Shown here: in pieces, positions 53,696 to 63,971 of the stretch | How positions within the stretch are numbered: position 1 is the stretch's first letter | How the letters are laid out: every line of letters begins with the position of its first letter | Assembly (NCBI RefSeq): GCF_030848805.1 | Contig: NC_092359.1 | Location: 5,693,001-5,757,000 of the forward strand | Direction: 5' to 3' | Origin: Temnothorax longispinosus | Taxonomy: Eukaryota > Arthropoda > Insecta > Hymenoptera > Formicidae | DNA length: 64,000 nt | Made by a program: the position numbers and the translations under genes | Notes under the pieces: model-generated | Database searches by the model: none | What the model saw: only the letters and a program-made list of their open reading frames with translations | Told to the model about the DNA's origin: nothing

Positions 53696-55968
53696 TTAAT
53701 ATTCTTCGATGGGCTCTACTTCATCAGCATCTTCGGGCTCTACTTCATCAACATCTTCGGTATCTCTCCTGAATCGAAAACCACCATTAATACCAATCGA
53801 AGGGGAGACACCGTGACCTCCTCGACCCGGCTGAAGCTGACCGTGACCTCTGATGAAACCGTTGCCAAAGTTCCTCTCAGCCTGGATACCGACGTGCGGT
53901 TGCACTCGTTGTCCAGGTACTTTACCCAATCCCCCGTAGACGTCCGCGGTTGAGTGGCCATTATTCAAGATGTTACGATTAGCGTTGAGATCCCAAGTAG
54001 GTTGACGCTGCGGACCGCTCAGAGGTTGCGTTCCCTGGAAGCTTAGTGAAGTTCCTTGTGGTTCGGCCTCTCTTCTGAATCGAAAGCCACCAGTTACACC
54101 GACTGAGGGAGAAAGTCTACCTCCCGGGCCTGGTTGAAATTGAGTATGACCCCTGATGAAACCGTTGTTGAAGTTTCTCTCAGCCTGGATGCCGAAGTGC
54201 GGCTGCACTCGTTGTCCAGGAACTTTATTTAATCCTCCGTAAACACCGGCGCTTGTACGGCCGTTATCTAAGATGTTACGATTAACGTTGAGATCCCAGC
54301 TGGGCTGACGCATTGGACCGCTCAGAGATTGCGTTCCCTGGAAGCTTAGAGATGTTCCTTGAGGTTCGGCCTCTCTCCTGAATCGGAAGCCACCATTAAT
54401 ACCAATCGAAGGAGAAACACCGTGGCCTCCTCGACCCGGCTGAAGTTGACCATGACCTCTGACGAAACCGTTGCCAAAGTTTCTCTCGGCCTGAATGCCG
54501 ACGTGCGGTTGCACTCGTTGTCCAGGTACTTTACCCAATCCCCCGTAGATATCCGCGGTTGAGTGGCCATTATTCAAGATGTTACGATTAGCGTTGAGAT
54601 CCCAGGTAGGTTGACGCTGCGGACCACTCAGAGGTTGCGTTCCCTGGAAGCTTAGAGATGTTCCTTGAGGTTCGGCCTCTCTCCTGAATCGGAAGCCACC
54701 ATTAATACCAATCGAAGGAGAAACACCGTGGCCTCCTCGACCCGGCTGAAGTTGACCATGACCTCTGACGAAACCGTTGCCAAAGTTTCTCTCGGCCTGA
54801 ATGCCGACGTGCGGTTGCACTCGTTGTCCAGGTACTTTACCCAATCCCCCGTAGACGTCCGCGGTTGAGTGGCCGTTATTCAAGATGTTACGATTAGCGT
54901 TGAGATCCCAGGTAGGTTGACGCTGCGGACCACTCAGAGGTTGCGTTCCATGGAAGCTTAGAGATGTTCCTTGAGGTTCGGCCTCTCTTCTGAATCGGAA
55001 GCCACCGGTTACGCCAACTGAAGGAGAGAGTCGACCTCGCGGGCCTTGTTGAAATTCGGTCTGGCCTCTGAGGAAACCGTTTTTGCCAAAGTTTCTCTCA
55101 GCCTGGATGCCGAAGTGCGGCTGCACTCGTTGTCCAGGCACTTTACCTAGTCCTCCATAAACGTCTGCAGTTGTGTGGCCGTTGTTAAAAACATTGGCAT
55201 TGGCGTTGAGATCCCAACTTGGTTGACGCTGCGGACCACTCAGAGGCTGCGTCCCTTGAAACGTTATCGAACCTCTTTTTGGCTCCTGAAGCTGGAAGTT
55301 GGCTTGACGACGATGAAGTTCCTAGAAGAAAAAAAATCAATATTCTTGAAAATATAATTCTTTTGTATGTATAGGTATGTGTGTATATGTGTGTGCATAT
55401 ATAAAATCCGATTTATTTATCTGGATAAGTTATACAGAAGTATATATACAGGTGACGAAAATTATTCAAGAGTGTCTCACAAAGATACTTTTCAAAGCAA
55501 GAAATTTCGATTTAATGACAATTTCCAAGTGCGACAAGTGTCTTTGTGAGTCACGCGAAATGTAAAGTAATTACGGTGCAACACATGCTATAATGAATGC
55601 ACAGTCACGTATCATCAATTTGTCACGCTAAGTGTCAGGCGAGCCAATATTTAATGCTTAGAGGAAGACTATTTATTCATATATATAGTTATTTAAAACT
55701 TATTCTGAATATGATGTTGTCTTCAAATATTTAAGTAGCTCAATATAAATTAAGAAAATAGAGTTTCTTTAACTATCAACTCGTGTTTAAAGTAAACTTA
55801 TTTTCGGTTTACTTGAATAGTAAATTACTTATTTAAATAATAACAACTACTTACATGTGATGGAAGAACTGGATCGGTTGATCGCGGTGGCAATGTTTCC
55901 TTTGACAAGCTAGCGCTCGTGTAGAGGATAGCGCACGACAAGGCCAACACAAAAACTAGCAGCTTCAT
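53696..55968 (-). CDS. Hymenoptaecin precursor with five tandem domains
   Basis: Two minus-strand exons: 55968-55855 (signal peptide, MKLLVFVLALSCAILYTSA) and 55321-53696 (TAA stop), 579 residues, phase-0 junction. After a short pro-segment come five hymenoptaecin domains of 101-102 residues (the last one 97). Each begins G-S/T and ends GGFRFRR. Domains 1-4 are followed by the spacer EAEPQ. RFRR is a furin-like dibasic site and EAEP fits trimming by dipeptidyl peptidase, so the precursor probably releases several mature peptides. The domains are rich in Gly, Gln, Asn and Arg and lack Cys, as in bee hymenoptaecin (shared motifs QPLSGPQRQP, ADVYGGL, QRVQPH). The precursor ends in a 22-residue acidic tail with a repeated DEVEP motif. 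Hymenoptaecin is secreted by the fat body into haemolymph under Imd/Relish control; multi-domain precursors are known in ants. Confidence 0.95.
53765..55273 (-). repeat. Tandem coding repeat: five hymenoptaecin units of about 303-306 bp
   Basis: Unit boundaries on the minus strand: unit 1 55273-54971, unit 2 54970-54665, unit 3 54664-54359, unit 4 54358-54056, unit 5 54055-53765. Units 1 and 4 share GRLSPSVGVTGG. Units 2, 3 and 5 share GGHGVSPSIGINGG and are almost identical. The order is therefore A-B-B-A-B. Identical antisense frames recur exactly 306 bp apart (54359 and 54665), which shows near-identity at the DNA level as well. Confidence 0.95.
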
Positions 55969-56058
55969 GATGACTAACTATTCCTTTGTGAAAGTAAAGA
56001 AATGTTTTCGCTTGAAGCGTGAAACTACTTCTGATGCCTGTTCGCCTTGCATCGGTTG

Positions 56059-56082
56059 CTTATATACGAATTTCAGAATCCC
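56059..56082 (-). promoter_or_regulatory. Hymenoptaecin core promoter: TATA box with kB-like site
   Basis: Reading the minus strand, TATATAAG lies at 56066-56059, about 91 bases upstream of the ATG. A kB-like GGGATTCT lies at 56082-56075, just upstream of the TATA box. A second kB-like word (GGGGAACCCT on +) is at 56204-56213. These fit an NF-kB/Relish-induced gene but were judged by eye only. Confidence 0.5.
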
Positions 56083-56640
56083 GGGGATGTACTCAATTTT
56101 TCATCAATAGTCCCGTTGCATCACTTATCGTTCTGGGTAATACCCAGTAGCACATTTAGTGAGCGCGCCTGTGAGTTGAGCTCACGCGACATTCTCTCGC
56201 TCCGGGGAACCCTCGCGCAGTAAATAACGCCTTTCGCTATCTAGACGTATTTTCCTTAATGTTTTGAACTACAGTGGTCATACATACTTAAATCGCACTT
56301 GCGTTTCTAATGATATGACTAATGATCTTTTTGTTTAATTTATTTCGACCATATACGAGCAGATTAAATGCAACGTGTAGTCATACAAATTATTTAATTA
56401 ATTTTTTTATTTAGATAATGAATATAACAGAGTAGTAACAAATTTAGATAATTTAGATATTATTACTGAAAATATTTATTAAGATGAGCAAAATGTATTT
56501 ATATGCTTTCGCACTTATATCCTGAAAAATATTTCTAAAATATCGATCTATCCCATTTTTTATTTGATGAGATGTTTATACTTTCACTGATTGTGAGTTA
56601 TACTCTTTATAACATTACTATCAAAATCTTTAGAATAGGG

Positions 56641-56810
56641 AACAGAACCTATGTCGGAACACTTTAGTTTTTCTCATGTTAGCTGTTACGTAATGTCAAA
56701 TTTTGATGTTGGTGGCAAAGAGCATTGTCTGTGTCACCAACATCAAAATTTGACATTACGTAACGGTTAACATGAGAAAAAATTAAAGTGTTCCGAAATA
56801 GGTGCTGTTT
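56641..56810. mobile_element. Long inverted repeat (MITE-like hairpin) between the two AMP genes
   Basis: The left arm (56641-56714) and right arm (56735-56810) are near-perfect reverse complements over about 74 bases, around a 20-base loop. The arm ends read 'aacagaacctatgtcggaac' and, inverted, 'aaacagcacctatttcggaa'. The inner core 'ttacgtaatgtcaaatttt' is identical in both arms. No coding potential. It is probably a non-autonomous DNA transposon or foldback element. Confidence 0.8.
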
Positions 56811-57095
56811 CGAAATAGGAATTCGCTTACCCTAAAATGCTAAAATCTAAAAGCAAGAGTTATTTTCCACATTTTATGTCTTGGATCACTTTTGATACAA
56901 AGATGTAAATTGCATACATGCTTTCAAATACCTGGAACAGTTCGACATACACAAGGCAAATAATATCATAAATGCAAAACCATGTAAATACACGCTTATG
57001 TACGCATATTATCGTAAGTGAGATAACGATGAGAAAAGTAATATAGCGATAATCGAAGCGGAGAGGTCATAAAAGTATCACGACTACCGAGAACC

Positions 57096-57105
57096 GGGAA
57101 TCCCT
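57096..57105 (+). promoter_or_regulatory. kB site upstream of the hymenoptaecin-like gene
   Basis: GGGAATCCCT matches the palindromic NF-kB core (GGGAATCCC). It lies about 120 bases upstream of a TATA-like TATTTAAAG (57225-57233) and 231 bases upstream of the ATG, a typical arrangement for an immune-induced insect gene. Confidence 0.55.
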
Positions 57106-57224
57106 CATTTTGTCTCGCGAAGGCATTGAATGCAGCAGTTGTTGCTTCTGCGAGGTAAAAATTGTAAAAATGAAGAGACGCGGAGATCCCGCGGCAGTGA
57201 CGTAGATTTAAAGATATGAAGCCT

Positions 57225-57233
57225 TATTTAAAG
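57225..57233 (+). promoter_or_regulatory. TATA-like box of the hymenoptaecin-like gene
   Basis: TATTTAAAG lies about 103 bases upstream of the ATG, with an ACAGTC initiator-like word near 57252, about 27 bases downstream. Confidence 0.45.
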
Positions 57234-57335
57234 CGCTCAGCCTCCTTTCGACACAGTCACATCTGCGCTTAGTGGGAGCGACTACGTTGCTCTCGCTTAT
57301 AATCTCTTTTCTTCCTTCTTCAATTGATAGTCAAG

Positions 57336-58351
57336 ATGAAGCTACTCGCTCTCGTTTTGGTCTTATCTTGCGTCGTTGCGTACACAACCGCCAGAAAAAA
57401 AGGACAACACTGGCCCACCAATACCAAAATATTCGTAAATATTTTTTAAATTACATAATTTAATTAATAATTTTCTCTCCGTCTTTTTCTCGGTTGTAAT
57501 TTCTTGCTAATTGATCGTATTATATGTGGATTTCACAATATTTATAATTATATATTTTTCCTAATTTATATTCTATATAAATTCTGTCATTGTTCAAAAT
57601 TTATAGAAAGATAATTGTTTGACATATTTAAAAATATTTTATGACAAGTTTAGAAGCACCATAGGAAACACACATTTAGTTTTATATAAATATAGTTTTA
57701 TAATTATATTTTTATAAACATTTTATTATAAATATTATTTAGACGACACCATATCGGTTTCGTCGCGAGGCCGATCCTCAGGGCTCGATCGTTGCAAACT
57801 TAAAGAATACTCCGCAATTGCCCTTCGACGACAACGAAAATCTTCGACTTGTTCTTTTCGACAACGACCCCACCGTCGATCTCGGTGAAGATGGCAAGGA
57901 GATTCCCGGGCCTCAATCGCAACCTAATACCCTATTGAACAATTTGCACCTGATAGACGAGAACGATTACTTAGACGATTACTTCAGCTCCTACACTTTC
58001 CAGCCGGGAACGTACCGTAGTTTCCCCCGGAACTACGGAACCGGCGGCAGAAGGGAAGCGGGCGGACACGTGGAGCCGCGCCTCCGTTTTGATGCTGAAA
58101 CACAAAGGGGGAATAGTTTCTTCACTGATTTCGCGGATCTTCAGCGACGTGCAAACGGTCGTGGAATAGAGCCCACGGCGGTAGGCGCGACCGCTGGCAT
58201 CCGTTTCAGGCGGGAAGCCGATCAAATTAACCCCTTGGCTGTTAGGCGAGAAAAGAGGTCGTGGCTCTCAAAAAAAGTTAAAAAACTTGTAAACAAAAAA
58301 AATTATACAAGACTGGAAAAACTTGCGAAAAAGAAACTGTTTAACGAATAG
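57336..58351 (+). CDS. Diverged hymenoptaecin-like precursor with C-terminal Lys-rich peptide
   Basis: Exons 57336-57434 and 57743-58351 (TAG stop) give 235 residues, phase-0 junction. Exon 1 encodes a signal peptide (MKLLALVLVLSCVVAYTTA) very like that of the neighbouring hymenoptaecin. Exon 2 opens with YRFRREADPQGSIV, the classic hymenoptaecin processing site and mature start. The C-terminal half of the domain aligns by eye with hymenoptaecin (HVEPRLRFDAE / RVQPHFGIQAE; GNSFF / GNGFI; TAVGATAGIRFRR / PSVGVTGGFRFRR). The N-terminal half is unusual: rich in Asp/Glu (LGEDGKEIPG, IDENDYLDDYF). After a second RFRREAD and RREKR comes a 30-residue end, SWLSKKVKKLVNKKNY then TRLEKLAKKKLFNE, with 10 Lys, 1 Arg and only 2 Glu, and hydrophobic residues spaced as in an amphipathic helix. 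The gene is divergent to hymenoptaecin, 1.37 kb away, with a kB site. An antimicrobial role is inferred. Confidence 0.85.
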
Positions 58352-58590
58352 CTGTTAATACGCGGTAAACCGATTTGGTCACTGGTGAATTATCGGGTGA
58401 ATTATGTTCGGAATTATCGAGATCGGAAGAAATAATTAAGATGACGTAAGAGCGCGAAACTGAGTTAATTTTCTGAGCTTTATTTCATATAATAGATACA
58501 CGAAAACTGTTGGCTTCGACCGAAAACGTCGATCGCTTCCGAGATCGCGAGAGCTGGAGAGGCGAGCGAGGTATGTGTGAATAAGTACAT

Positions 58591-58640
58591 GTGTGTGTGG
58601 GGGTGGGGGGTGGGGGGGGGGGGGGGAGGGGGAGGTGGAG
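58591..58640 (+). repeat. G-rich tract (possible G-quadruplex)
   Basis: After GTGTGTGT the + strand has a run of G interrupted only by single T or A, including an unbroken run of 15 G. It lies about 240 bases after the stop of the hymenoptaecin-like gene and before an AATAAA at 58821-58826, so it may be transcribed in the 3' UTR. Confidence 0.8.
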
Positions 58641-58820
58641 TAATAGCATTTTCTGGGAAATATTTACATATGAATGTAAACATATACATATTTACGTAAT
58701 ATAATTGCAAATGTGATCAAAGCGACTGAATAAGTAGAATGTATATATACTTTTAATATCTTTAATTACAGTATTTGTTTTAGCAAGTGTATGTATGATC
58801 ATTAAATAATGATAATGAGT

Positions 58821-58826
58821 AATAAA
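58821..58826 (+). terminator. Possible polyadenylation signal of the hymenoptaecin-like gene
   Basis: A canonical AATAAA 470 bases after the stop codon. Confidence 0.4.
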
Positions 58827-59423
58827 CAATATTCGAAACCCAGCATCCTGTTATGTGCATTTTCGAAACGATTTTACGTATTAATTTTTGTGCGACGACC
58901 ATACTCTGTCTTCCATCTTTTTTAGCATTACTTTTAACGGAACGGCCATCTGGCGTTTTTTACACCAATTAAAAATCATTGTTATTAATTACATGTTACA
59001 TTTTTTCATTGTTCTATAATTTATTAGTATTTTAAGACAGTATGTATATAGATTTACTCAATATTTTCTGAAAAAAGTAAAGAGAAACCAAAAAAATATT
59101 TAAAAAACGAAAGAAACACATATATTTTAAAATTACTGTTACGTGTAAGTTTTATTTTTTCGACACTGGGGTATAAAAATGACCGTTCTCGGATTAACTT
59201 TTTTAGCATTAAAAATAAATGAAATATATCTCTCTCTTTTTCCTCAATTATCCTATAAAGTTTAAAGTTTTATTCGCCTTGAAAATTGTGTCAAACATAA
59301 TGTAAGATCAGACTGAAGTCGAGCGGTCGGTGCTGCGTAAAGATGCAATTTCTACGACAGTAACATTTTCGTAAGAATTCTGTCTTGAAGACGCCATCTT
59401 CTTCTCCCTCTTTCTTCTCTTTC

Positions 59424-59428
<5 letters not shown>

Positions 59429-59472
<44 letters not shown>
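59429..59472. repeat. (CT)n microsatellite
   Basis: About 22 CT dinucleotides. On the opposite strand this gives an artefactual Glu/Arg-rich frame. Confidence 0.9.
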
Positions 59473-59475
<3 letters not shown>

Positions 59476-59539
59476 CTTTTCACCACGGCAAATTAAGCTT
59501 CCCAAAACACCGCGAAACTGTTAATTAAGACTCATTATG

Positions 59540-61442
59540 CGCGCTGCGGGGGATGGTTGCCCGGGATAGAAGGAAGGCCGTAGCGGAGGATGAAGACCAC
59601 GAAGAAGCCGGAGCGAGGAAGGGGGGAGGGCAGAGAGCGGAGGAGGTTTAGGCGGGGGTGGTTTAACCCGAGTACGAACTTCTTAATACCACAGCTGCAG
59701 TCGGGTTCATTGTGGGATCAATACGGGGAGAGCTCGTGGTAGTGGCAGGCCAAGTGCGATTGGCCCTGACAATCGGGCACGGCGATTGGCCGATGTTGGC
59801 ACTGCCAGGAGGCGGATCCTACCGTCGCGGTCTCAACGTGTTGGGGTGATGGTAAAGGGGAAAGAGAATACCAGGCGTCAGCCGTTCCGCGCTCGAAAAC
59901 GACGCGACGACGGGGACGGCTCTAGAAAAAGACAGCGAGAGGTTCTATGGAGAGAGGGTGACACACGGTGTCGCGTACGGGGGGTTTCAGTCTGTGTTCA
60001 CCCATGAGAGACACACCACTATCGGCGACACGCTCCGCTCACGTTGCGAGGGTGAAGGCTCGCTCCTCGTTCGCCAACCGGTCACATTCTCTCGTTCTTC
60101 AAGAGGATCGCCTGTCGTTTGCGTTGAATCTGAACGTGTCGCGATTGGACAATCGTGATTTTACCATTGAAGAGGACATCATCGAGAATAGACCTAATTG
60201 TTAGAAAAAAAAATAGTATAATTCGGATGAAACATATTGTAACACAAGTAGCGCGTGTCATTTTGAACCTCAGTTGATCTCGCGTCTGACACGCATGAGA
60301 TGAAGTGACGAGAACGGTGACAGTAGTTACTAGTTAAGTGAAATGTCAATGAAGTGTTAATAAAGGAGAGAAATTATACATGTTTCATCGAGACGGTAAG
60401 CTTCATACGTAAATTGTGAGCACAACTGTAAATTGTGAACAATTGGAATTTGTTAAACTAAGTGATGGAGTCAAATTGTGCGCGTCATAGCAAGTGGTTG
60501 ACACAATATTGAAATCAGTGACAATTGATCCAAATTAGAAAGTTTTTAGAAGGAAGGATATCGGAGAGAAAAGTTTTGGGAAAAAAGAAAATGGTACGAA
60601 GATTAATTATTGGGAGAAAGATTGAAGAAGACTATCTTGGAAAGTAAGATAATATATAACAATAAAGAAGAGGAAGTGTCACACAAAAGGATTGCTATTA
60701 GATACCTTCATGTGTCTTGTCCATTTTTCGTGGAATCTTGAATCGGAGATATGTTCGACAATTTGACAAATCTAGCTGACGATAACTATCCGAATCTTTT
60801 TGCCTTCAATAGACGCGCTAATCGAGGAAAAAAGAAGAACGATCGATTTGTACAGTCTTTTCCATTGTCTCAGCTATCTCGAAGAATTATCAACGTAGTT
60901 TCGTGATTTGCTGTGATTTAGTGATTTACGTGAAAGAACAAATAAAACTATTCATTCTTTGCTAAACTGTTTATTGCTTACTATGATATATTTCGGTGCA
61001 TTTTAATAAAAATGATCATTATTGTATCTAAACGAGAGTATCTAAACAATGAAAGATTAAACATTTTTTAATGATAATATATTTATATAATATAAACTGC
61101 ACTTGGATGAATGAGAAATCATAAATGATGATAAATATCGAGACATCGTCATCTTTGTGGGTTAATGCTGTATTATTTGATGAATCCTGAATCTTGAACG
61201 ATTGCAAGCGACGTAAAAATTAAAAGAGTATAAGACTGTTGGTGCCAATAATACAAACTATCCAATTTTTTTTATAAACATCGTTAATCTAATATATCTA
61301 AGTGATATCTTTAGATCTTTAGAATATTTAAATTGAGATCGTATTATAAGCTATTGAAGAAACGCTAGAGTAAAGGTATCCGAAAAGAAAGCTGTTTGGC
61401 AATAATTATCATTGAATTATCTCGTTATCGCTGTCTGCTGCA
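59540..61442 (+). promoter_or_regulatory. Probable upstream/5' UTR region of the vestigial-like gene
   Basis: The first part (59540-60130) is GC-rich in an AT-rich setting and carries open frames without recognisable domains. The rest is AT-rich. A plausible 3' splice site ('gctgtctgctgcag') ends at 61443 or just before, so the coding exon of the vestigial-like gene may be preceded by a non-coding exon here. Confidence 0.35.
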
Positions 61443-61637
61443 GCATGAACCGTTATCCTTAGTGATGATCTAACTTTAGTGACCTTGGATGATCTCGGAC
61501 GTTTGATCCGACCGCGGCGTGAGCCAACGGCGGAGTTGGAGAACGAGTTCAGGAGTGGTGTGGTTCGAAAGGGTGGTGCGACGTTCGGGTACGCAAGTCT
61601 GCAGGCCAGCTCTGGGGTGCCGGGCCCGGGCGGGGTG

Positions 61638-61838
61638 ATGAGCTGCTCCGATGTGATGTATCAATATTATCCTTACATCTACCAGACCCATCGGCCACCG
61701 CCGCCGCATCCGAGCCACCCCCATGCGGCCCCGCACAACCACCCCCACGCTAATCCGCACGCGGCCCACCACAGCCCAGCCAGACCGGCGCCCTTTCAAC
61801 CCTTCCCGGCGGCGACGGCGACGCATCAGTATGACAGG
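61638..61838 (+). CDS. vg: Vestigial homologue, first coding exon (gene continues beyond window)
   Basis: The first in-frame ATG opens MSCSDVMYQYYPYIYQ, and the exon ends HQYDR|GTAAGT in phase 0 after 67 residues. The ends match the start of Drosophila Vestigial as I know it (SCPEVMYGAYYPYLYG ... FYQYERF). Between them lies a His/Pro/Ala-rich stretch (PPPPHPSHPHAAPHNHPHAN and more) that is longer than the corresponding fly segment. Vestigial is a nuclear cofactor that binds the TEAD protein Scalloped and specifies wing and flight-muscle fate; the Scalloped-binding domain would be in a downstream exon outside this window. The frame is open for about 160 bases upstream, but no earlier ATG exists in it, so 61638 is the natural start. 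The identification rests on a short conserved motif. Confidence 0.7.
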
Positions 61839-63931
61839 GTAAGTCGAGCTTCTTTTTTTATCTTGAAATGATGGGAGTTAATTCTGTTAAAGGAAAGTCT
61901 GTTGATTTTTAGAATTGCAAGATAGTAAATTTAAACTCGACAGATATATTTAATGAGCAATAAAATCTCTAATGAATAGCAATAAGAGTAAGAATAATAA
62001 TCATAAGTGATACGAAAATTTATGAAATTAATTCACAGTCAGTTTATAATATAACAGTAATATATATATAATCTCTTAAGATGGTAAAATTGCTTGAATA
62101 CGTCAAAAGGTAAATAAGTAAAACGAGTTGATTATATTCGGCTACACTCGCTGATTAATTAATTGACCTAATGATACTGCGATATAGAATCTGTCGCTAT
62201 AATAGATAAAGTAACAGATTGTGCGAAAATGCTAATAAAATGCGTTACGACACCCAACATTTCGAAGGTGGTCCATTCACACATTTTTATAACCCCATTC
62301 TCTGGTCGCCTGTCCCCGGTACTTAAATCGTCCGAAGCAATTAAAAACAGACCCACGTTAGTCATTAAGTTAAGCACGTTTGGTAAAAAAAAAATGTAGC
62401 TATTTATAACAAGTTTTGCCTGTATTTTACATCGACTCTCTTCGCTTTTACTGCGAATGAATACCTACTCTTTACTGCCATATAAATTAAGTCAAGAAGA
62501 TGACTTTATTGAGCAAAATATATTTATTTAGCTTACTATCAAAGGAACACTACAATAATCGAACTTTGGAGCAAGTTAAACACATTATGAAAAAAGAGAA
62601 ACATTATTTCAACTTGGTATTTCACACTTAGTTTATATAAACGTTTAAACTTTACTAACAAATTTTTTTTTAAATTTAGATGGTTAGATTAAATTTTTGG
62701 ATCTCTGCTCCTTAGTCCTTGAGTTTGCTTCGTGTTTAAGCTTGCCGACTCTAGATTCTCGGATCTTCGTATAGCGAATCCTCCGAGTTGTCGAATAACA
62801 AGTAGTCCCTTCGAATCACTCGATTCTCGATTTGTCGGTCCTTCACGGATGTCGCCTAGTAGCCTTTCCTAGAACTCGAAAAACACCGCTATTTCGCTCA
62901 GCCTCGCGTATCCTGAAATAGTTTCGAGACGAGCAAGAAGGAAGAAGTTTTCGCGAGTAACGCGTGGATTCGTCTGTGCATCATTTTAATTTGTCTGCTG
63001 GGAGGTCAGGCGTGCTCCTGCCCTCGGCGAGCACCCATCCGTGCACCGTGGGGTGTCGAGCGCCGTTTTGCTATCTTTCCCGGGCCGCGCCGGTGGGAAA
63101 GTAATGTTCCTTTTTTCCAGCACCAACCTCGCCTAGGTAATATTAAACCGCTTGTAACTAGTGGTGCGCGCACCGAGAATATTCTTGAGAGCACATTCTC
63201 GGAAAACGAAGACGTTCTGAGAACGAGAATACTGTGAGAGAATTCTGAAACGGTAATATCTTTGAGATATTATCCGAGAGCCAATATATTTTTCAAGTAT
63301 TGTTAAAGAATAAGAAGAATACATTTTTGGGAAAATTCATTTTACATCAGGTTACAAATTATTGCGATTCATGAAACTTGAATCATAAGGGTTAAAAGGG
63401 TTAAAAGGGTAGAGAAGGAAAGAGAGGTTTCGAAGAGAGGTTGAAGATTTAGAACTATCGCGATTAAATATTCAACATTTTTACAACTTCATTGTGTCAT
63501 TTATACACTGATTACTTAAAAAAATATGATCGAAAAGTAAATTTAAGAATAATATATAAATTGGGTAGTTACATTCTGGTATCTCGTTTAATCTCAATAT
63601 GCAAATGAGGGCCACTAAAATTTATCGACTGGAATACGAGAAGAGGAAAGAAAAGAAAGAAATGTCTTCTAGAAAGTAAAAGTTTCCCAGGATCTCGCAA
63701 AGTTGAAAATTTTTGTGTATCACGGAATAATAAGTGTAAGAATAAATTCTATTTAGAAATAATTTTAAATTGATGCAATTTTTGGATCTTACAAGTTTAA
63801 AACGTCCTTTAATTAAAAGTTTTCTTAATTCTGGCATTCTATATATTCATATAAACGCACATATATTTCAACCGGTTATTTAAAAGTTAATTTTTAATTA
63901 ACAAGAATTATTTATGCGATTAAACAAATCC

Positions 63932-63971
<40 letters not shown>

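Noticed and set aside
54359..54868. Two identical 67-residue + strand frames 306 bp apart
   Set aside because: They are antisense shadows of repeated hymenoptaecin units and only confirm the repeat.
58480..58710. Minus-strand frame with a poly-Pro run
   Set aside because: Produced by the G-rich tract read on the opposite strand.
61476..61826. Arg/Gly-rich minus-strand frame
   Set aside because: Antisense of the His/Pro-rich vestigial-like exon.
63110..63140. Micro-exon-like segment (ttttttccag...ctag|gtaatatt) in the vestigial-like intron
   Set aside because: Only 16 bases between splice-like signals; no family evidence that such an exon exists.
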